Part shown: in pieces, positions 1 through 6,531 of the stretch
How the letters are laid out: every line of letters starts with the position of its first letter
How positions within the stretch are numbered: position 1 is the first letter of the stretch
NCBI GenBank assembly: GCA_016929795.1
Contig: JAFGIA010000269.1
Coordinates: forward strand, 1 to 6,708
DNA from: Anaerolineae bacterium
Lineage (GTDB): Bacteria > Chloroflexota > Anaerolineae > JAAYZQ01
Direction of reading: 5' to 3'
DNA: 6,708 bases
Notes under the pieces: generated by a model
Told to the model about the DNA's origin: nothing
The model's database searches: none
The model's input: the letters and a program-made list of their open reading frames with translations, nothing else
Translations under genes and position numbers: made by a program

Positions 1-1
1 C

Positions 2-850
2 CTGCCCCTCTTTTCCGGCGCAGGCCTGCGCATCGTGATCTTTGTCGTGGTGTATATCATCCTGGCTCTCTTTTTGACACGCTACGCCCGCCGCATCGAA
101 CGTGACCCCCAGGCCTCGCCGATCTATGAGGAGGACCGTGCCGACCGCGATCGCTATCGCACCTTCCCGGCTGCGGTTGAGGACAACCCACGGCTACGCG
201 CCGCGCTGGCCTGGTTCGCTGCCTGCCTGTTGCTCATCCTGGTCACCCTCTTTGGCGCGCCCTTTGTCGCGGCACTGTCCGACTATGCGCTCCCTATCGT
301 CGGGGTGCTCTTTCTCATCGCCGGCCTGGGCGCCGGGCTGGTGGCCGGCGCGGGCAAGAAGGTTTGGTCGGCACTGGCCCAGGGCGTGCTCGGCATCCTG
401 CCGGCCGTCCCCCTCATCCTCATGGCAGTCAGCGTCAAACACATCGTGACACAGGGGGCCATCCTCGACACCATCCTCCACTGGGCAGCGGCGCCCCTCT
501 CGGCCGCCAGTCCCTTTGCCACAGCCCTGCTCGTCTACGGCCTGGCGCTGCTCATCGAGTTCTTTGTGGCCTCCGGATCGGCCAAAGCCTTCCTGGTCAT
601 GCCCATCCTGCTCCCGCTGGCCGGCCTGGTCGGCCTCACCAACCAGGTGACCGTGCTCGCCTATTGCTTTGGCGACGGCTTTTCCAACCTGATGTACCCC
701 ACCAACCCGGTGCTGCTCATCTGCCTGGGATTAACCACAGTCCGTTATTCCAGGTGGCTGGCCTGGTCGCTGCCGCTCTGGCTGGTAGTCATTGCCGTGT
801 CGGTTGCCTTTCTCGGCATCGCCGTGGCCACCGGCTACGGGCCGTTCTAG
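2..850 (+). CDS. YfcC/DcuC-family membrane carrier, 5'-truncated
   Basis: This is the C-terminal part (282 residues visible) of a polytopic inner-membrane transporter. The reading frame is open from base 2, so the true start lies upstream of the window; an apparent GTG at 35 is inside a membrane segment and is not a likely start. Family members are usually around 450-500 residues, so roughly the last 60% is present. Visible features are a long hydrophobic segment followed by a basic/acidic loop (RRIERD), several further membrane segments, and two motifs typical of the YfcC family: EFFVASGSAKA (visible residues 186-196) and GDGFSNLMYPTNP (224-236). The family (Pfam DcuC, C4-dicarboxylate anaerobic carrier superfamily) is thought to move small carboxylates, amino acids or peptides by ion coupling; the substrate here cannot be told. 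The protein ends normally at TAG. The gene is followed after 46 bases by a hydrolase gene on the same strand, which suggests co-transcription. Family call is fairly firm; substrate unknown. Confidence 0.85.
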   Translation: MPLFSGAGLRIVIFVVVYIILALFLTRYARRIERDPQASPIYEEDRADRDRYRTFPAAVEDNPRLRAALAWFAACLLLILVTLFGAPFVAALSDYALPIVGVLFLIAGLGAGLVAGAGKKVWSALAQGVLGILPAVPLILMAVSVKHIVTQGAILDTILHWAAAPLSAASPFATALLVYGLALLIEFFVASGSAKAFLVMPILLPLAGLVGLTNQVTVLAYCFGDGFSNLMYPTNPVLLICLGLTTVRYSRWLAWSLPLWLVVIAVSVAFLGIAVATGYGPF

Positions 851-896
851 GCCCTTCCGTGCTGGTGCCGCGAGAACGGCCGGTGGGACGGCGAGG

Positions 897-1868
897 ATGA
901 ACGCCCTCACCGCTCGCATTCACCACTCTCCCCACTTTGAGCTCTCAGAGCTTGCCCCCGGCGTCTATGCCGCCGTCGCCACCGAAGAGGGCAGCGCCCG
1001 CAGCAACGCCGGCATCGTCGATCTCGGCGCCCAGACGCTCATCTTTGACGCGTTCGATAGCCCCGAGGCCGCCTTCGATCTGCTCGCCGCCGCCCAGGAG
1101 CTGACCGGGCGACCGCCTAGCTGCGTCGTCATCAGCCACGTCCACTGGGACCACTGGGGCGGGGCTCAGGCCATCGCCCCTCACGTCCCGATCCTCACCT
1201 CCCATGCCATCCGCGCCAGCATGCCCGCCGCCGTCGCCTGGGTCGAGGACCTCATCGCCAACCCCGCCCAGATCGACGAATGGCTGGCAGAGGAACGCAC
1301 CAGTCTCGAGGCGGAAACCGACCCGCTCCAGCGCGCTGCGATCGAGCGCTCGATCCGCCGCCTCCACGACCTGCGTGATCGCCTGCCCACCCTCTCCCCC
1401 CGCTATCCTGACCTCACCTTCGACGGCCTCCTCGTCCTTCACGGCACTGCCCGCGTCGCCGAGCTGCACGTCACGGCCAACGGGCATACCCCCAGCGACA
1501 TCTACCTCCACCTACCTGACGACCGAATCCTCTTTATGGGGGACCTCGGCTTTTTCGCCTCCCAGCCGTTCATGGCCAACTGCGACCCCGACGGCTGGCG
1601 CGTCTACCTCGAGCAGCTTGCCGTGCTCGACGTCGACACCTACGTCCCGGGCCACGGCCCACTTGGCACCGCCGACGACATTGCTCTCCAGCGCCGTTAC
1701 CTCGACGTCGTCCAGTACCTGATCGCGTCCGCCATCCGCAGCCAGGCGCCCGTTGACGACGTCGTGACCGAAACGCTCCCCGCCCCCTTTGACACGTGGC
1801 AGCGCGCCAACCTCGGCCGCTGGGAGGCAAACATCCGCGCCATGTACGAGCGGAGCACGCAACTGTGA
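897..1868 (+). CDS. MBL-fold metallo-hydrolase
   Basis: A 323-residue soluble protein of the metallo-beta-lactamase superfamily, with no signal peptide and so probably cytoplasmic. The signature is HVHWDHWGG, giving H81, H83, D85 and H86. The further metal ligands follow in the expected order: H197 in NGHTPSD, D216 in FMGDLGF and H253 in VPGHGP. The dinuclear metal site therefore looks complete and the enzyme should be active. Between the first motif and H197 there is a charged, probably helical stretch (about residues 103-165, rich in E, R and A) which may shape the substrate pocket. The family covers thioesterases, lactonases, alkylsulfatases and others, so the substrate is not known. ATG at 897 is chosen because it follows the carrier stop; a GTGGGA sequence at 883-888 is a possible ribosome site with 8 bases of spacing. 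An upstream TTG at 792 would put 59 bases inside the carrier gene and add a Pro/Arg-rich tail of no recognisable family. The stop overlaps the next start by four bases. Confidence 0.88.
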   Translation: MNALTARIHHSPHFELSELAPGVYAAVATEEGSARSNAGIVDLGAQTLIFDAFDSPEAAFDLLAAAQELTGRPPSCVVISHVHWDHWGGAQAIAPHVPILTSHAIRASMPAAVAWVEDLIANPAQIDEWLAEERTSLEAETDPLQRAAIERSIRRLHDLRDRLPTLSPRYPDLTFDGLLVLHGTARVAELHVTANGHTPSDIYLHLPDDRILFMGDLGFFASQPFMANCDPDGWRVYLEQLAVLDVDTYVPGHGPLGTADDIALQRRYLDVVQYLIASAIRSQAPVDDVVTETLPAPFDTWQRANLGRWEANIRAMYERSTQL

Positions 1869-3775
1869 CCCGTGCGTCCCGCCTCCTGCACCTCTTCCTG
1901 CTCGCCGCACTCCTGTGCGGGCTCGGGCCGATCTCGAGTGTCTCTCGGGCTGTCTCCAGGCCACTATCCCGGCCCCGTGCCCCACTCTCTGGGCCTGCTG
2001 CCGGTTCCGCTTTCCAATTCCCAGATGCGCCCGATGTCGCCTCCTACACCATCGATGTCACCCTCGACCCGGAGGCCAAAACGCTGACCGGCAGCGAGGT
2101 CATCACCTACGCCAACACATCCGACCAACCGATCCCCGACCTCGTCTTTCACCTTTACCTCAACGCCTTTTCGAGCCTCGATACCCTCTTTATGCAGGAA
2201 GGCGGCCCCATGCACCGTGGTTACTCCTGGGACCCCGAGCACGCCGGCTGGATCGAGGTCACGGCCCTTCGTTTGGCTGACGGCACTCCCCTCCACCTGG
2301 TCGAGATCGAAGATGGCACCCTCGCCCGCGCCGATCTTCCGGCGCCCATTCCACCCGGCGAGTCCGCGCACATCGAGGTCGACTTTTGCGCCCAGCTCCC
2401 CTTTGTCTTTGCCCGCACCGGCTACGCCGGCGATTTTTTCATGATCGGCCAGTGGTTCCCCAAGCTCGGTGTCTGGGAAGGCCATGGCTGGAATGCCCAC
2501 CCTTTTCACGCCAACGCCGAGTTCTATGCCGACTTGGGCACCTATGATGTCACCATCACCCTGCCCGACCCCTTTGTCACCGGCGCCACCGGCCTACCCA
2601 TCTCCTCCGTCAACCAGGGCGATGGCACCCAGACCGTCCGCTACCTCGCGGAGGGCGTGATCGACTTTGCCTGGACGGCTTCGCCCGATTTCGAGGCAGC
2701 AACCCGCACCGTCCACGGTGTCGATCTGATCTATCTCTACCTGCCCGAGCACGCCTGGTCCGTCGACCGCGCGCTCGACGCCGCCGAGGCCGCCCTTGTC
2801 CACTTTGGGGAATGGTATGCCCCCTACCCCTACCCTCGCTTCACCGTCGTCGACGTCCCCGACGAGGGCCAGGGGGCCGGCGGCATGGAATACCCGATGC
2901 TCGTCACCGCCGGTACGATGAGCTTCACCGGGTTGCCCGCTGGCGAGAGCCAGGCTGACAGGTCACTCGAGATCGTCATCGTGCACGAGACAGGTCACCA
3001 ATGGTGGCAAAGCACCGTCGCCTTCAACGAGGCTGAGGAGCCGTGGCTTGACGAGGGCTTTACCGAGTACTCGACGGTCCGCCTCGTGAGCCAGCTCCTC
3101 GGAGAGGGCACCTCCGCGCTCGACAGCCCCTTTCTCGACCTGGGCCTGCTCGAAATGCGGCGCATGGAGTATCTGCTCAACCCAGGCGTGCCCATGTATG
3201 GCCCCGCCTGGGAGTTTGCAGGACTCGAGTACGTCACCGCCGCCTACTCCAAGCCTACCCTCGCCCTCCTCACCCTCGAAGGCGTCCTCGGCAGCGACGT
3301 CATGCTCGACGTCATGAGCACCTTCTACCGCCGCTACCAGTTCGCCCACCCCACCACAAAAGATTTCCACGCCATCGCCGAAGAAGTGTCTGGTCGCGAC
3401 CTTTCCTGGTTCTTTGACGGCCTCGTCTATGGCGATGCCACCGTCAACTATACGGTCGGCAGCCTCGACGAGCACGCCGTCACCGCCGTCCGCCAGGGCG
3501 ATCTGCGCGTCCCCACCGAGGTGCTGGTCACCTTTACTGACGGCACCTCCGTCATCGAGCCGTGGGACGCGCTACGAAGCGAGATCACCTTCTCCTATCC
3601 TGATCATGCGCCCATCGTAAGCGCCGAGGTCGATCCTGAACGGAAGGTCGTCGTCGACCTCCACTGGTCCGACAACGGCCTCTCCCGCGAGCTATACGTC
3701 TCGCCCTGGCTCGCCCTCGTCACCCGCCTTGTCTACTACCTACAGGAAGCCCTGCTCATCTTGGGAGGTCTCTAG
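1865..3775 (+). CDS. Exported M1-family zinc metallopeptidase
   Basis: A 636-residue M1 (gluzincin, aminopeptidase-N-like) metallopeptidase. The zinc site is HETGH (H374, E375, H378) followed after 18 residues by E397 in WLDEGFTEY, exactly the M1 spacing. The substrate-binding GAMEN element appears as GGMEY (339-343), and Y461 in YSKP matches the catalytic tyrosine of the family's YxKG motif. Domains: signal peptide, residues 1-29 (R3/R6, then a Leu/Ala core 7-20); a Ser/Pro/Arg-rich linker 30-55; an M1 N-terminal beta domain from about 58 (YTIDVTLDP) to 265; the catalytic domain to about 510; a beta-rich C-terminal domain; and a hydrophobic last 24 residues (613-636) that may touch the membrane. 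It should act outside the cytoplasm, removing N-terminal residues from peptides. GTG at 1865 is chosen because it gives the signal peptide, overlaps the previous TGA (GTGA) and has GGAG at 1852-1855, nine bases upstream. An in-frame GTG at 1796 would bury the signal peptide. The cysteine at 18 lacks a proper lipobox, so a lipoprotein is unlikely. Confidence 0.9.
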   Translation: MTRASRLLHLFLLAALLCGLGPISSVSRAVSRPLSRPRAPLSGPAAGSAFQFPDAPDVASYTIDVTLDPEAKTLTGSEVITYANTSDQPIPDLVFHLYLNAFSSLDTLFMQEGGPMHRGYSWDPEHAGWIEVTALRLADGTPLHLVEIEDGTLARADLPAPIPPGESAHIEVDFCAQLPFVFARTGYAGDFFMIGQWFPKLGVWEGHGWNAHPFHANAEFYADLGTYDVTITLPDPFVTGATGLPISSVNQGDGTQTVRYLAEGVIDFAWTASPDFEAATRTVHGVDLIYLYLPEHAWSVDRALDAAEAALVHFGEWYAPYPYPRFTVVDVPDEGQGAGGMEYPMLVTAGTMSFTGLPAGESQADRSLEIVIVHETGHQWWQSTVAFNEAEEPWLDEGFTEYSTVRLVSQLLGEGTSALDSPFLDLGLLEMRRMEYLLNPGVPMYGPAWEFAGLEYVTAAYSKPTLALLTLEGVLGSDVMLDVMSTFYRRYQFAHPTTKDFHAIAEEVSGRDLSWFFDGLVYGDATVNYTVGSLDEHAVTAVRQGDLRVPTEVLVTFTDGTSVIEPWDALRSEITFSYPDHAPIVSAEVDPERKVVVDLHWSDNGLSRELYVSPWLALVTRLVYYLQEALLILGGL

Positions 3776-3777
3776 CC

Positions 3778-4698
3778 ATGTCCAACCACACCGGCTGGCA
3801 GGCATTCCGCGCCGGCACCTCACTCACCGCCCGCTACCCGCAGCTCCTCCTCCTCGCCTGGGCCGTCAACTTGCTGACCGCCCTCCTCCTCGCTGCCCTC
3901 CCTGCTCTCACCCTTGCCACTGGCCCGGGCAACCGTCCCATCATGCGGGACATGGCCGCTGGCCTCGATACCTGGCATTGGATCGAGTCCTTGATGTCGC
4001 CCCAGAGTGCCGCGCACTTTCCCGAGACCATTGGCCTTGGCACGGTCTTGCTCTGGACCTTGCTCGCTGCCCTCGTGCTGCCCATGCTCGCCTGGCTACT
4101 CGGCGCCTTCCTCCAGGGCGGCATCCTCCTCACCTACCACGGCGCGCCGCATCCCTTCCGGTGGCGCCGCTTCGTGCGGGACTGCTGGCACTGGTGGGGC
4201 GCCTTTCTCCTCCTCGGCGCGCTTCAGGGCCTCGCCGCCCTCCTCTTCTTGCTGCCGCTCATCGCCGGTGCCCTCGTCGCATTCGGCGCCGGCAGCACGG
4301 CCCTCGGCTGGCTCCTGCTTGCCCTCGCCCTCGCCGTCGACCTGCTGGGCCTGGCGCTCTTTGAGTGGACACGCATCCTCGCCGTTGCCGGCGGCCCCCG
4401 CGACATCTTGCGTGCCTTTGGCCGCGCTGCCTGCCTCCTGGTTCGCCGCCCTCTGCCCGTCGCTCTCCTCTACCTCCTCACCCTCGCCGCTGCCGCCGTA
4501 CTCCACGCCATCTACCGCCTCGGCCTGCTCCCCATCCTCCCCCTCGATGCCTGGCTCGCCATCCTCCTCGTCACCCAAACCTTCCTCGCCGCCCGCATCG
4601 CCACCCGCCTCGTCCGCCTCGCCAGCGCCACCACCCTGGCTCAATCTTTCAGCCCTAACCTGGAAGACGTTCACACCAACTGCGAAAACCCTTCCTGA
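3778..4698 (+). CDS. Polytopic membrane protein of unknown function
   Basis: A 306-residue integral membrane protein that I do not recognise as a named family. Hydrophobic segments lie at about residues 23-47, 86-118, 140-165, 170-198, 226-247 and 254-276, so about six membrane passes. An aromatic, basic patch HPFRWRRFVRDCWHWW (125-140) sits in the loop before the third segment, and a second basic loop (RDILRAFGRAACLLVRR, 208-224) lies before the fifth; both are likely cytoplasmic by the positive-inside rule. The soluble tail (about 284-306) is short and polar. The start is well supported: GGGAGGT at 3763-3769 precedes ATG by eight bases, and only two bases separate it from the peptidase stop. 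This spacing implies translational coupling with the M1 peptidase, so the two proteins may work together, but no enzymatic motif or transporter signature is visible. Leucine and alanine dominate, with many CTC codons. It is the last gene of the block; no clear terminator follows it. Confidence 0.8.
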   Translation: MSNHTGWQAFRAGTSLTARYPQLLLLAWAVNLLTALLLAALPALTLATGPGNRPIMRDMAAGLDTWHWIESLMSPQSAAHFPETIGLGTVLLWTLLAALVLPMLAWLLGAFLQGGILLTYHGAPHPFRWRRFVRDCWHWWGAFLLLGALQGLAALLFLLPLIAGALVAFGAGSTALGWLLLALALAVDLLGLALFEWTRILAVAGGPRDILRAFGRAACLLVRRPLPVALLYLLTLAAAAVLHAIYRLGLLPILPLDAWLAILLVTQTFLAARIATRLVRLASATTLAQSFSPNLEDVHTNCENPS

Positions 4699-5324
4699 CT
4701 TCGCCTCCGCCTCCATCCTGATTGCCCACCTCCAGCACTACGTCCCACCTGCAATAGCTGCCGCGCGTGTACCTGGCACCTCCATTTAATGCGAAGACTG
4801 CCCTTCATCGTTGTCGTATGCAGCGACATGTCAAAGATACACCCCCCCACACATCCATATCGGGCATCATCGGTGATCGCGGCTTCAGCCATGTAAGAGG
4901 TTGGTCACGCCCTCTCCGATCATCTCAGGGGGAGGTCAGAGATATCAGATCAAGGCTCTTGGCAGAGAGGATTCGAGACTTCTGGACCACCTAAATACCG
5001 ATGGCAGTCCCCAGCCGCTGCCAATCCGGAGACGACTGAAGTCCCTTCTAGGATTGGCGCCCCCAACAGATAGCTAGAAGTCACAAGCTTGACTCGAAGC
5101 CAAGTATCCCCCCAAAGCCTAGACGCACCCGTCTCAAGCGTCATGTCCCCGAGAGAGAAGTGACACGGTTGTTGCAAAGCCATTTGACAAAAGACTTCCG
5201 CTGTTTCACTCAGATGCAACGATCGTGACTACAAGCAAGAACCTGACAGAAGGTAGATCCGTGTCCATGGAGCAAACAACGGCAGTCTCGACCTTGCAGC
5301 AGCCGCGGAGAAGCGAATCGGTAC
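4699..5324. other. Long intergenic region with no convincing gene
   Basis: About 625 bases lie between the operon end and the next promoter. No open frame here combines a ribosome site, normal codon use and recognisable protein features: a 75-codon frame on + (4767-4994) and an 89-codon frame on - (4950-5219) look random. Codon-like C-rich periodicity stops abruptly near 4700. Weak inverted repeats are visible: GCCAATCC at 5020-5027 against GGATTGGC at 5051-5058 (23-base loop), and GACGC at 5122-5126 against GCGTC at 5138-5142. Neither has a T tract, so they are not clear terminators. No tRNA, riboswitch or tandem repeat was recognised. It may be a decayed gene or an insertion scar. Confidence 0.6.
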
Positions 5325-5353
5325 TTGACAGATTAGAACAAACGTGCTACAAT
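5325..5353 (+). promoter_or_regulatory. Near-consensus sigma-70-type promoter
   Basis: TTGACA at 5325-5330 is a perfect -35 box. After exactly 17 bases comes TACAAT at 5348-5353, one mismatch from the consensus -10 box. An extended -10 TG (5345-5346) precedes it by one base. Transcription would start near 5360, giving a leader of about 27 bases before the ATG at 5387. The promoter is expected to be strong and constitutive with the housekeeping sigma factor; no operator-like repeat overlaps it. Confidence 0.88.
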
Positions 5354-5372
5354 GATCTCTACCGACCCTGAG

Positions 5373-5378
5373 AAAGGA
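5373..5378 (+). promoter_or_regulatory. Ribosome binding site of the 131-residue gene
   Basis: AAAGGA lies eight bases before the ATG at 5387, inside the short predicted leader. Together with the promoter just upstream it fixes this start and supports the gene being real although its product is not recognised. Confidence 0.75.
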
Positions 5379-5386
5379 AATCTACC

Positions 5387-5782
5387 ATGAGTGATCGACT
5401 TCTCTCTGCCATTGCAGCGGTGGACTGGATCAGCCCCCTGCTCGCCGCAATAGGCAACGTCATGAATGGACCTTCCTACACTTTTCTAATTCCATACGAC
5501 TGTGGATGGAGTGGACGGGATGTAGTGTCTTTGCTGAAACAGCGCGGGATCAAGTCGTGGGGGCACATGATCGTGCAAGGCACTCTGATGCTGACAGTGC
5601 GCCAGACGCAGGCAGACTGGGCGCAACGCCTGCTGGACCAGGCATCTATTCCTGTAGAGAACCCTGTCACGTTGCCCCATACGCACAAAGCGCGACAGGC
5701 CCCGCGCCACAGAAGAGAACCACAAACTCGAAATCGCGTCACGAGTATCGTGAAAGAGGTCTGGAATAAGGAGATCTTTTGA
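5387..5782 (+). CDS. Hypothetical 131-residue protein, possible ferredoxin-like (DUF2007-like) fold
   Basis: Function not recognised. The protein has three parts. Residues 1-29 are an amphipathic or mildly hydrophobic helix (LLSAIAAVDWISPLLAAIG). Residues 30-95 read as strand-helix-strand-strand-helix-strand: YTFLIPY, then SGRDVVSLLKQRG, then IKSWGHMIV, TLMLTV, then QADWAQRLLDQASI and PVEN. This order, and the pair of a helix ending in RGI and a helix ending in QASIP, resembles small ferredoxin-like domains such as DUF2007; this is a fold guess, not a family assignment. Residues 96-124 are strongly basic (KARQAPRHRR, QTRNR) and may bind nucleic acid or acidic partners. No catalytic motif, signal peptide or clear membrane span is seen; one cysteine (C39) is present. 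The gene has its own strong promoter and ribosome site, stands alone on + and converges on a two-gene unit on the other strand. Codon use is less C-rich than in the genes before 4700. Confidence 0.8.
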   Translation: MSDRLLSAIAAVDWISPLLAAIGNVMNGPSYTFLIPYDCGWSGRDVVSLLKQRGIKSWGHMIVQGTLMLTVRQTQADWAQRLLDQASIPVENPVTLPHTHKARQAPRHRREPQTRNRVTSIVKEVWNKEIF

Positions 5783-5807
5783 CACCAGCATACCCGAGTA
5801 TAGGCCG

Positions 5808-5838
5808 AGCCACGATTTCGCTGGCTGTTGTTATATTT
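5808..5838 (+). terminator. Possible intrinsic terminator between convergent genes
   Basis: AGCCA (5808-5812) pairs with TGGCT (5822-5826) around a nine-base loop, followed by the T-rich run GTTGTTATATTT (5827-5838). It starts 26 bases after the stop at 5782 and its tail enters the last codons of the convergent gene. The stem is short, so it is a weak candidate. On the opposite strand there is no T tract after the hairpin. Confidence 0.4.
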
Positions 5839-6091
5839 GGGCAAGAAAGAGCGCAATGCAGATTACGACCGCAAGCAGCCCGATAATCCACATAGCCATC
5901 TCTGTCTTCGCTCGCCGAGCCTGCCTTACCACTTCTCGCGGCGTCATCGGCGTCTGACCGGCGATCGCCTGCTTGCTGTCGGCCGCCCTAGCCCTTTTCC
6001 CTGCGAGTTGCAGTCTTTGCGCTACAAATCCGGCACCACCTGTGATGAGTGCTCCGGTAACAAAGCCCCAGCAGAACGATACTTCGTCCAT
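5831..6091 (-). CDS. Small two-span membrane protein, hypothetical
   Basis: An 86-residue protein, not recognised. It has a Gly-rich hydrophobic segment at about residues 5-24 (CWGFVTGALITGGAGFVA), a basic polar middle (31-64, including GKRARAADSK and PREVVRQARRAK) and a second strong membrane segment at 66-85 (AMWIIGLLAVVICIALFLA) that runs to the C terminus. By the positive-inside rule the middle loop is cytoplasmic, giving a hairpin with both ends outside. The start is supported by AAAAGG (complement of 6098-6103), six bases from the ATG, which lies across the end of the upstream gene. The gap to that gene is three bases, so the two should be co-transcribed and probably translationally coupled. 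With no catalytic motif, roles as a membrane anchor, a small regulator or a toxin-like peptide cannot be told apart. The stop codon TAA lies close to the inter-gene hairpin. Confidence 0.72.
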   Translation of the reverse strand: MDEVSFCWGFVTGALITGGAGFVAQRLQLAGKRARAADSKQAIAGQTPMTPREVVRQARRAKTEMAMWIIGLLAVVICIALFLAQI

Positions 6092-6094
6092 TTC

Positions 6095-6505
6095 CTACCT
6101 TTTGTGTGGTTTCAGTCGCGTGAATCTGTGTTGCCACGACCACGGCCCCACCTGCCCGATAGGGCGCCAGCCTCTCCGCATCAAGAGATCGGTTAACTCC
6201 TTCAGAACCCGCTGTTGCTCATGGGCGGTGATATCTGGTGCGATCCCTCCACGATCTCCGTACTGCAGCCGCACTTCTCGACTCACCGCCACACGCTTGG
6301 GGCGTGGGTGCCCCACTACAAACGCACAGAAGACACCATGTGGACACCGGAAAAGTCCACCTGAATCAACTTCGATGAACTCGACGTCACACAGCTCCCA
6401 CTCATGCACACCATCCTCGCCGGAATCCTGCTGTTGTGGGCAGCCGCATTTGCAGCAGAATTCGGCATTCGCCGGGAGCCGAGTGCCGCACTCCATACAG
6501 AACAT
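6095..6505 (-). CDS. Zinc-ribbon protein of unknown function
   Basis: A 136-residue protein with an N-terminal zinc ribbon: C3 and C6 in FCMECG, and C17 and C20 in FCCKCG, with the typical linker TRLPANAE between them. This matches the short bacterial zinc_ribbon_2 type found at the N terminus of many regulatory or membrane-linked proteins. After an acidic linker (about 27-35) comes a domain of about 95 residues: WELCDVEFIEVD (36-47) and later segments read as strands, followed by a helix HEQQRVLKELTDLLMRRGW (95-113) and the ending GPWSWQHRFTR (120-130). A helix ending in GW plus a W-x-x-RF end is, as I recall, common in hypothetical proteins that judge or bind something by a beta sheet, but no function is known to me. 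Extra C54, H56 and C60 in RCPHGVFC could form a second metal site. ATG at 6505 is supported by GGAG (complement of 6513-6516), seven bases upstream. It is the first gene of a two-gene unit. Confidence 0.8.
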   Translation of the reverse strand: MFCMECGTRLPANAEFCCKCGCPQQQDSGEDGVHEWELCDVEFIEVDSGGLFRCPHGVFCAFVVGHPRPKRVAVSREVRLQYGDRGGIAPDITAHEQQRVLKELTDLLMRRGWRPIGQVGPWSWQHRFTRLKPHKR

Positions 6506-6512
6506 GCTCTAT

Positions 6513-6516
6513 CTCC
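6513..6516 (-). promoter_or_regulatory. Ribosome binding site of the zinc-ribbon gene
   Basis: GGAG on the - strand with seven bases before the ATG at 6505. It decides this start: the next in-frame ATG (codon 4) would remove C3 of the zinc ribbon. Confidence 0.7.
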
Positions 6517-6531
6517 GAAGAGTTGCTGTGG

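Noticed and set aside
792..896. Upstream TTG start extending the MBL gene by 35 codons
   Set aside because: It would overlap the carrier gene and add a Pro/Arg-rich extension without family features; ATG 897 starts just before the MBL core.
1796..1864. Upstream GTG start extending the M1 gene by 23 codons
   Set aside because: It overlaps the MBL gene further and would place the hydrophobic signal core away from the N terminus; GTG 1865 gives a normal signal peptide and a GTGA overlap.
1916..1918. Cysteine at residue 18 of the M1 protein as a lipoprotein anchor
   Set aside because: The residues before it (A-L-L) do not fit a lipobox, which needs a small residue just before the cysteine.
945..1985. 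Long antisense open frames (945-1511 and 1512-1985 on the - strand)
   Set aside because: They lie opposite the MBL and M1 genes, have Gly/Ala/Val/Asp-rich compositions expected from reading GC-rich codons backwards, and show no family motif.
4096..4716. 206-codon frame on the - strand, Glu/Gly-rich
   Set aside because: It is the mirror of Leu-CTC and Ala-GCC codons of the membrane protein gene; low-complexity Glu/Gly/Ala composition is an artefact.
4007..4789. 260-codon Ser/Pro-rich frame on the + strand
   Set aside because: It overlaps the membrane protein gene in another frame and is made of Ser, Pro and Ala from shifted CTC/GCC codons; it has no start signal.
4970..4992. T-loop-like sequence (GATTCGAGAC) suggesting a tRNA
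   Set aside because: The flanking bases do not form a five-base T stem and no acceptor or anticodon arm fits around it.
5476..5856. 126-codon and 101-codon frames on the - strand opposite the 131-residue gene
   Set aside because: The + strand gene has a promoter and SD, while these frames have no recognisable features and run into the convergent gene region.
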